Source: an uncultured bacterium
GTDB lineage: Bacteria; Bacillota; Limnochordia; DTU080; JAAYLA01
Assembly: GCA_937983075.1 (NCBI GenBank)
Contig: CALKAQ010000069.1
Span: 1 to 7,181, forward strand
Reading direction: 5' to 3'
Length of the DNA: 7,181 nucleotides
In this document: piece by piece, positions 5,293 through 7,181 of the stretch
Layout: the number at the start of each line of letters is the position of its first letter
Position numbering within the stretch: the stretch's first letter is position 1
The notes under the pieces: generated by a model
Databases searched by the model: none
What the model saw: only the letters and a program-made list of their open reading frames with translations
What the model was told of the DNA's origin: nothing
Position numbers and translations under genes: made by a program

Positions 5293-6249
5293 TTACTCCC
5301 ACAACCTTTGAATGCTGATGTTGTCAAAGAAGAATTCGATGATATCCTCGGCTTTTCTGCCGTCCCGGGCCATCTTGTAGGCATCCCACTGCGAAAGCCC
5401 GACACCATGTCCGAAGCCTTTCCCTTCGGCGACAAGATGCCCGCCTTCGACTCCAAATGTGTCCGGGTTGACCCTCGTCGATCGGAATTCTTCCGGACCG
5501 ACGGCCACACGGAAATCAGCTCCGTGAACTTCCGCGGTTCCGGCTGAGCCCACGATTCTCAGCCGTGTAATGCGATCTGACGGCCCCATCTCGGCAATTT
5601 CGATCGCTTCAATCTGTCCCACGTTCACACCCAGCTCAGCGAGAGCACCGGCAACTCGTTCGAGCGGAATGCTTGCCCGCCAGCTCTTCACGTCTTCCGG
5701 AACATATTCGTTTTCAGGCACCGACCGACTTAAGATCCACTCCGGCTCGTCGTCCCGGTTGAGCCCTTCCTGAGCGGTCGCGGTATATCCGCCCGCATAC
5801 GAGTGGAAATAAGCTTGCACGGGTGCTCCGTTCCGGTCCAGCATAACCTCGCCGCGCGTACGCTCCACCCCTCGGCGAATCGCATCAGTGATGTTGTCGG
5901 GATTGTACGCCTGCGCCTCGGTAACATCGGTCGAAATCGGCTTCCAATCGTTTTCTTGCAGCCATGCCAAGATGAACGACCGCGCCAAGATGGCCTGAGA
6001 CGCATAGGCTTCATCGGGCCAATCCGACTCTTCCGTCTCACCCGCAGCCGGCAGCCGTCCCATTTCGCCCCCGACAACGCCCATCACATACTCCTCAATG
6101 GGCATTTCGCCTACGCCGGCAACCGTCACCATCGGCTCGGAATCAAACTGCAGCTGCGACTCCGGCTGATCGGGCCTTCCACGTACTAGAACCGCCAACA
6201 GCACAAGCACCAGCGCCGCCGCTATGACCGCAATGCGCGTCCATCTCAT
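5293..6249 (-). CDS. SpoIID/LytB-domain protein, probable membrane-anchored lytic transglycosylase
   Basis: The 318-residue protein has an N-terminal anchor at about residues 4-23 (IAVIAAALVLVLLAVLV), then a SpoIID/LytB domain. Motifs include MPIEEYVMGVVGGEM (49-63), WPDEAYASQAILARSF (77-92), YFHSYAGGYTATAQ (147-160) and GFGHGVGLSQWDAYKMA (278-294). Glu80 aligns with the position of the catalytic glutamate in SpoIID, judged from the E-A-x-x-x-Q-A pattern. In SpoIID this enzyme cleaves glycan strands during engulfment, together with SpoIIM and SpoIIP. There is no cysteine in the protein, so the cysteine pair reported to bind zinc in a clostridial SpoIID is lacking. It could be SpoIID itself or a paralogue in the wider SpoIID/LytB family; spoIID is usually elsewhere, near murA. 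The ATG at 6249 has GGAGGTGG (6264-6257) upstream. Confidence 0.85.
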   Translation of the reverse strand: MRWTRIAVIAAALVLVLLAVLVRGRPDQPESQLQFDSEPMVTVAGVGEMPIEEYVMGVVGGEMGRLPAAGETEESDWPDEAYASQAILARSFILAWLQENDWKPISTDVTEAQAYNPDNITDAIRRGVERTRGEVMLDRNGAPVQAYFHSYAGGYTATAQEGLNRDDEPEWILSRSVPENEYVPEDVKSWRASIPLERVAGALAELGVNVGQIEAIEIAEMGPSDRITRLRIVGSAGTAEVHGADFRVAVGPEEFRSTRVNPDTFGVEGGHLVAEGKGFGHGVGLSQWDAYKMARDGRKAEDIIEFFFDNISIQRLWE

Positions 6250-6256
6250 CGCGTTT

Positions 6257-6269
6257 CCACCTCCGGTGG
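6257..6269 (-). promoter_or_regulatory. Shine-Dalgarno within a short hairpin before the SpoIID-like gene
   Basis: On the minus strand the leader reads CCACC GGA GGTGG (6269-6257). This can fold into a 5-base-pair stem with a 3-base loop that contains the Shine-Dalgarno GGAGGTGG. The ATG follows 7 bases later. It could modestly limit ribosome access; the stem is short, so the effect is uncertain. Confidence 0.3.
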
Positions 6270-6341
6270 CTATTCTCCCCGCCGCCGGTCACGCTCAAAC
6301 CACTTGTTTTGCGAAAGGGAGCTGAAATTTCGCCGAATCTC

Positions 6342-6366
6342 CCATCATAAAGGCGTTTTATGAAGG
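6342..6366. promoter_or_regulatory. Operator-like inverted repeat in the spoIID-like/hup divergent gap
   Basis: TCATAAA (6345-6351) and TTTATGA (6357-6363) are perfect inverted arms around GGCGT. They extend by CC/GG after one mismatch, to 25 bases in all. It lies about 60 bases upstream of hup and 95 bases upstream of the SpoIID-like start, in the shared regulatory region. A second small repeat, TTCCC-TTTAC-GGGAA, follows at 6369-6383. This is consistent with a dimeric regulator site. No clear sigma-A -35/-10 pair was found here. Confidence 0.4.
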
Positions 6367-6426
6367 ATTTCCCTTTACGGGAACGAATAGAGTCTCGAAA
6401 TCTAGCTTGGGAGGGCTGTTTACGCC

Positions 6427-6705
6427 ATGAACAAAAGTCAGCTCATTGATGCTGTGGCAGAACGTTCCGGCCTTACCAAAAAGGCAGCTTCGCAGGCGGT
6501 CGAAGCGTTTCTCAGCGCGGTTACCGATGCACTTGCCGCAGGCCAGAAAGTGACGCTCGTTGGTTTCGGTACGTTTGAAGTCCGCAACCGTGCGGCCCGT
6601 AAAGGGGTCAATCCAGCCACAGGGGAAACCATCGAAATCCCGGCTGGAAAGGTTCCTGCCTTCAAAGCCGGCAAAGCGTTGAAGGATGCCGTTGCAGACA
6701 AATGA
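6427..6705 (+). CDS. hup: DNA-binding protein HU
   Basis: This is a full-length 92-residue HU. The N-terminal helices (MNKSQLIDAVAERSGLTKKA) dimerise, followed by the GFGTFEVRNRAARKG strand and beta-arm, the arm tip NPATGE with the DNA-intercalating Pro63, and the C-terminal IPAGKVPAFKAGKALKDAV. HU dimers bend and compact DNA without sequence specificity and serve replication, repair and recombination. Residue 61, normally Arg in Bacillus HU (KGRNP), is Val here (codon GTC). That removes one positive charge from the DNA-binding arm. The Shine-Dalgarno GGGAGGG lies about 11 bases before the ATG, slightly long. Hup and mazG run together on the plus strand, divergent from the SpoIID-like gene. 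In many clostridia hup sits between mazG and yabO in one direction, so this arrangement differs. Confidence 0.96.
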   Translation: MNKSQLIDAVAERSGLTKKAASQAVEAFLSAVTDALAAGQKVTLVGFGTFEVRNRAARKGVNPATGETIEIPAGKVPAFKAGKALKDAVADK

Positions 6706-6718
6706 TTTTTTGGGCGGA

Positions 6719-6764
6719 GGGGTCAGGGACCGATGCTTTGCCTCAACCGCGGCGCCTTGACCCC
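6719..6764 (+). repeat. Inverted repeat between hup and mazG
   Basis: GGGGTCAGGG (6719-6728) and CCTTGACCCC (6755-6764) are complementary at 9 of 10 positions, with a 26-base loop. A T6 run at 6706-6711 precedes rather than follows it, and the sequence after the right arm is A/C-rich, so it is not a standard terminator. It may be a structured spacer in a hup-mazG transcript. Confidence 0.35.
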
Positions 6765-6804
6765 AACCCATCAACCAACCCCAACGTAGGGGAGGTGTCA
6801 CGGC

Positions 6805-7101
6805 TTGGCTCATGCCGAGCATCCGTTAGACCGTCTAGCGTCCATCATGGCGCAGCTGCGCGGGGAAAACGGCTGTCCTTGGGATAAACAGCAGACACAC
6901 CGCTCGCTGCTGCGCTACCTCATCGAAGAAGCGTATGAAGTTGTCGATGCGGTTGAAAGAGGGTCCATGGAAGATCTGCGGGATGAGTTGGGAGATTTGC
7001 TGCTGCAGGTAGTCTTTCACGCTCAGCTCGCCAAAGAAGCCGGTGCATTCAACGTCTACGATGTCGTGGCTTCCATCACGGAAAAAATGATCCGCCGCCA
7101 C
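6805..7101 (+). CDS. mazG: MazG nucleoside triphosphate pyrophosphohydrolase, 3' truncated by an artefact
   Basis: About 99 reliable residues of MazG are present. MazG hydrolyses (d)NTPs to monophosphate and pyrophosphate as a house-cleaning enzyme, using magnesium bound by an E-E-x-x-E plus E-x-x-D motif. That motif is seen here as EEAYE (41-45) and ELGD (61-64). Other family landmarks are ENGCPWDKQQTH (21-32), LLLQVVFHAQ and ITEKMIRRH. The start is a TTG with GGGGAGGTG seven bases upstream. The protein begins directly with the MazG domain, as in Escherichia coli MazG, and lacks the N-terminal tetrapyrrole methylase domain of Bacillus YabN. Family members continue RRHPHVF, but here the frame turns into an inverted copy of its own sequence and then a sequencing adapter. 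Residues after His99 are therefore not real. Confidence 0.9.
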
Positions 7102-7133
7102 GACATCGTAGACGTTGAATGCACCGGCTTCTT
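7034..7133. repeat. Perfect 37-base fold-back inverted repeat (likely artefact)
   Basis: Positions 7034-7070 and 7097-7133 are exact reverse complements over 37 bases, separated by 26 bases. The left arm is ordinary mazG coding sequence. The right arm replaces the expected continuation after RRH. GCCAC at 7097-7101 probably served as microhomology for the fold-back. An adapter follows immediately at 7134. A library-preparation or read chimera explains this better than biology. Confidence 0.9.
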
Positions 7134-7181
7134 AGATCGGAAGAGCACACGTCTGAACTCCAGTCACACAAGCTAATCTCG
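7134..7181 (+). other. Illumina TruSeq-type adapter contamination at the contig end
   Basis: Positions 7134-7167 match the well-known 34-base Illumina adapter that starts AGATCGGAAGAGCACACG and ends CCAGTCAC. It is followed by 8 bases, ACAAGCTA (7168-7175), in the index position and then ATCTCG (7176-7181), the start of the P7-side sequence. Translated in the mazG frame it gives the familiar RKSTRLNSSH-type adapter peptide. These bases are not part of the genome. Confidence 0.98.

Noticed and set aside
6719..6764. Hup terminator
   Set aside because: The stem has a 26-base loop and no T-tract after it; the T-run lies before the stem.
6835..7101. Inverted repeat at the right end as a biological hairpin or mobile-element terminus
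   Set aside because: The arm copies mazG coding sequence exactly and is joined directly to adapter, which an artefact explains fully.
7102..7176. Continuation of MazG to a stop at 7176
   Set aside because: These codons come from the fold-back copy and the sequencing adapter, not from the gene.
1..7181. CRISPR array, insertion sequence, tRNA or rRNA
   Set aside because: No regularly spaced direct repeats, transposase motifs, cloverleaf or rRNA signatures were seen on either strand.

Overview
The window suggests an endospore-forming Bacillota (Bacilli or a deep-branching relative) of moderately high GC. The evidence is a core sporulation and division block: a SpoIID-like protein, YabP, YabQ, DivIC and a YabR-type S1 protein, accompanied by HU and MazG. 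Strong AGGAGG-type ribosome binding sites and a perfect-consensus sigma-A promoter fit this. Genus-level placement cannot be supported from the sequence alone.

Layout. Positions 1-95 hold the last 30 codons of an unrecognised plus-strand gene, closed by a strong intrinsic terminator (126-160). After a roughly 320-base gap, a plus-strand gene (417-1256) encodes a secreted protein joining a discoidin-like (F5/8C) domain to a type 1 copper cupredoxin domain. A bidirectional terminator (1293-1330) separates it from a convergent minus-strand block. Read 5' to 3' on the minus strand, that block is: SpoIID-like protein (6249-5293), YabP (5163-4822), YabQ (4639-4130), DivIC (4029-3658), YabR-type S1 protein (3547-3140) and a fused DUF501-Ppx/GppA phosphatase (3029-1344). 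A perfect sigma-A promoter sits in front of the S1 gene and an intrinsic terminator follows it. A sigma-E-like promoter can be proposed in front of yabP. Hup (6427-6705) and mazG (from 6805) run the other way on the plus strand, divergent from the SpoIID-like gene.

How the genes fit together. SpoIID-like, YabP and YabQ belong to engulfment, cortex and coat-stage sporulation in the mother cell. DivIC is a divisome component. The S1 protein is a probable RNA or ribosome-associated factor. MazG and HU are nucleotide house-cleaning and nucleoid functions often found in the same neighbourhood. The DivIC, DUF501 and Ppx grouping recalls the actinobacterial ftsB-DUF501-ppx order, but here DUF501 and Ppx form one polypeptide.

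Data quality. The right end is not genomic. Positions 7034-7070 recur as a perfect 37-base inverted copy at 7097-7133, followed directly by an Illumina TruSeq-type adapter, an apparent 8-base index and the next adapter bases up to 7181. The mazG reading frame is therefore trustworthy only to about position 7101. I found no CRISPR array, insertion sequence, tRNA or rRNA, and no convincing new defence or mobile system. The most interesting biology is the two domain fusions and the rearranged yabP cluster.
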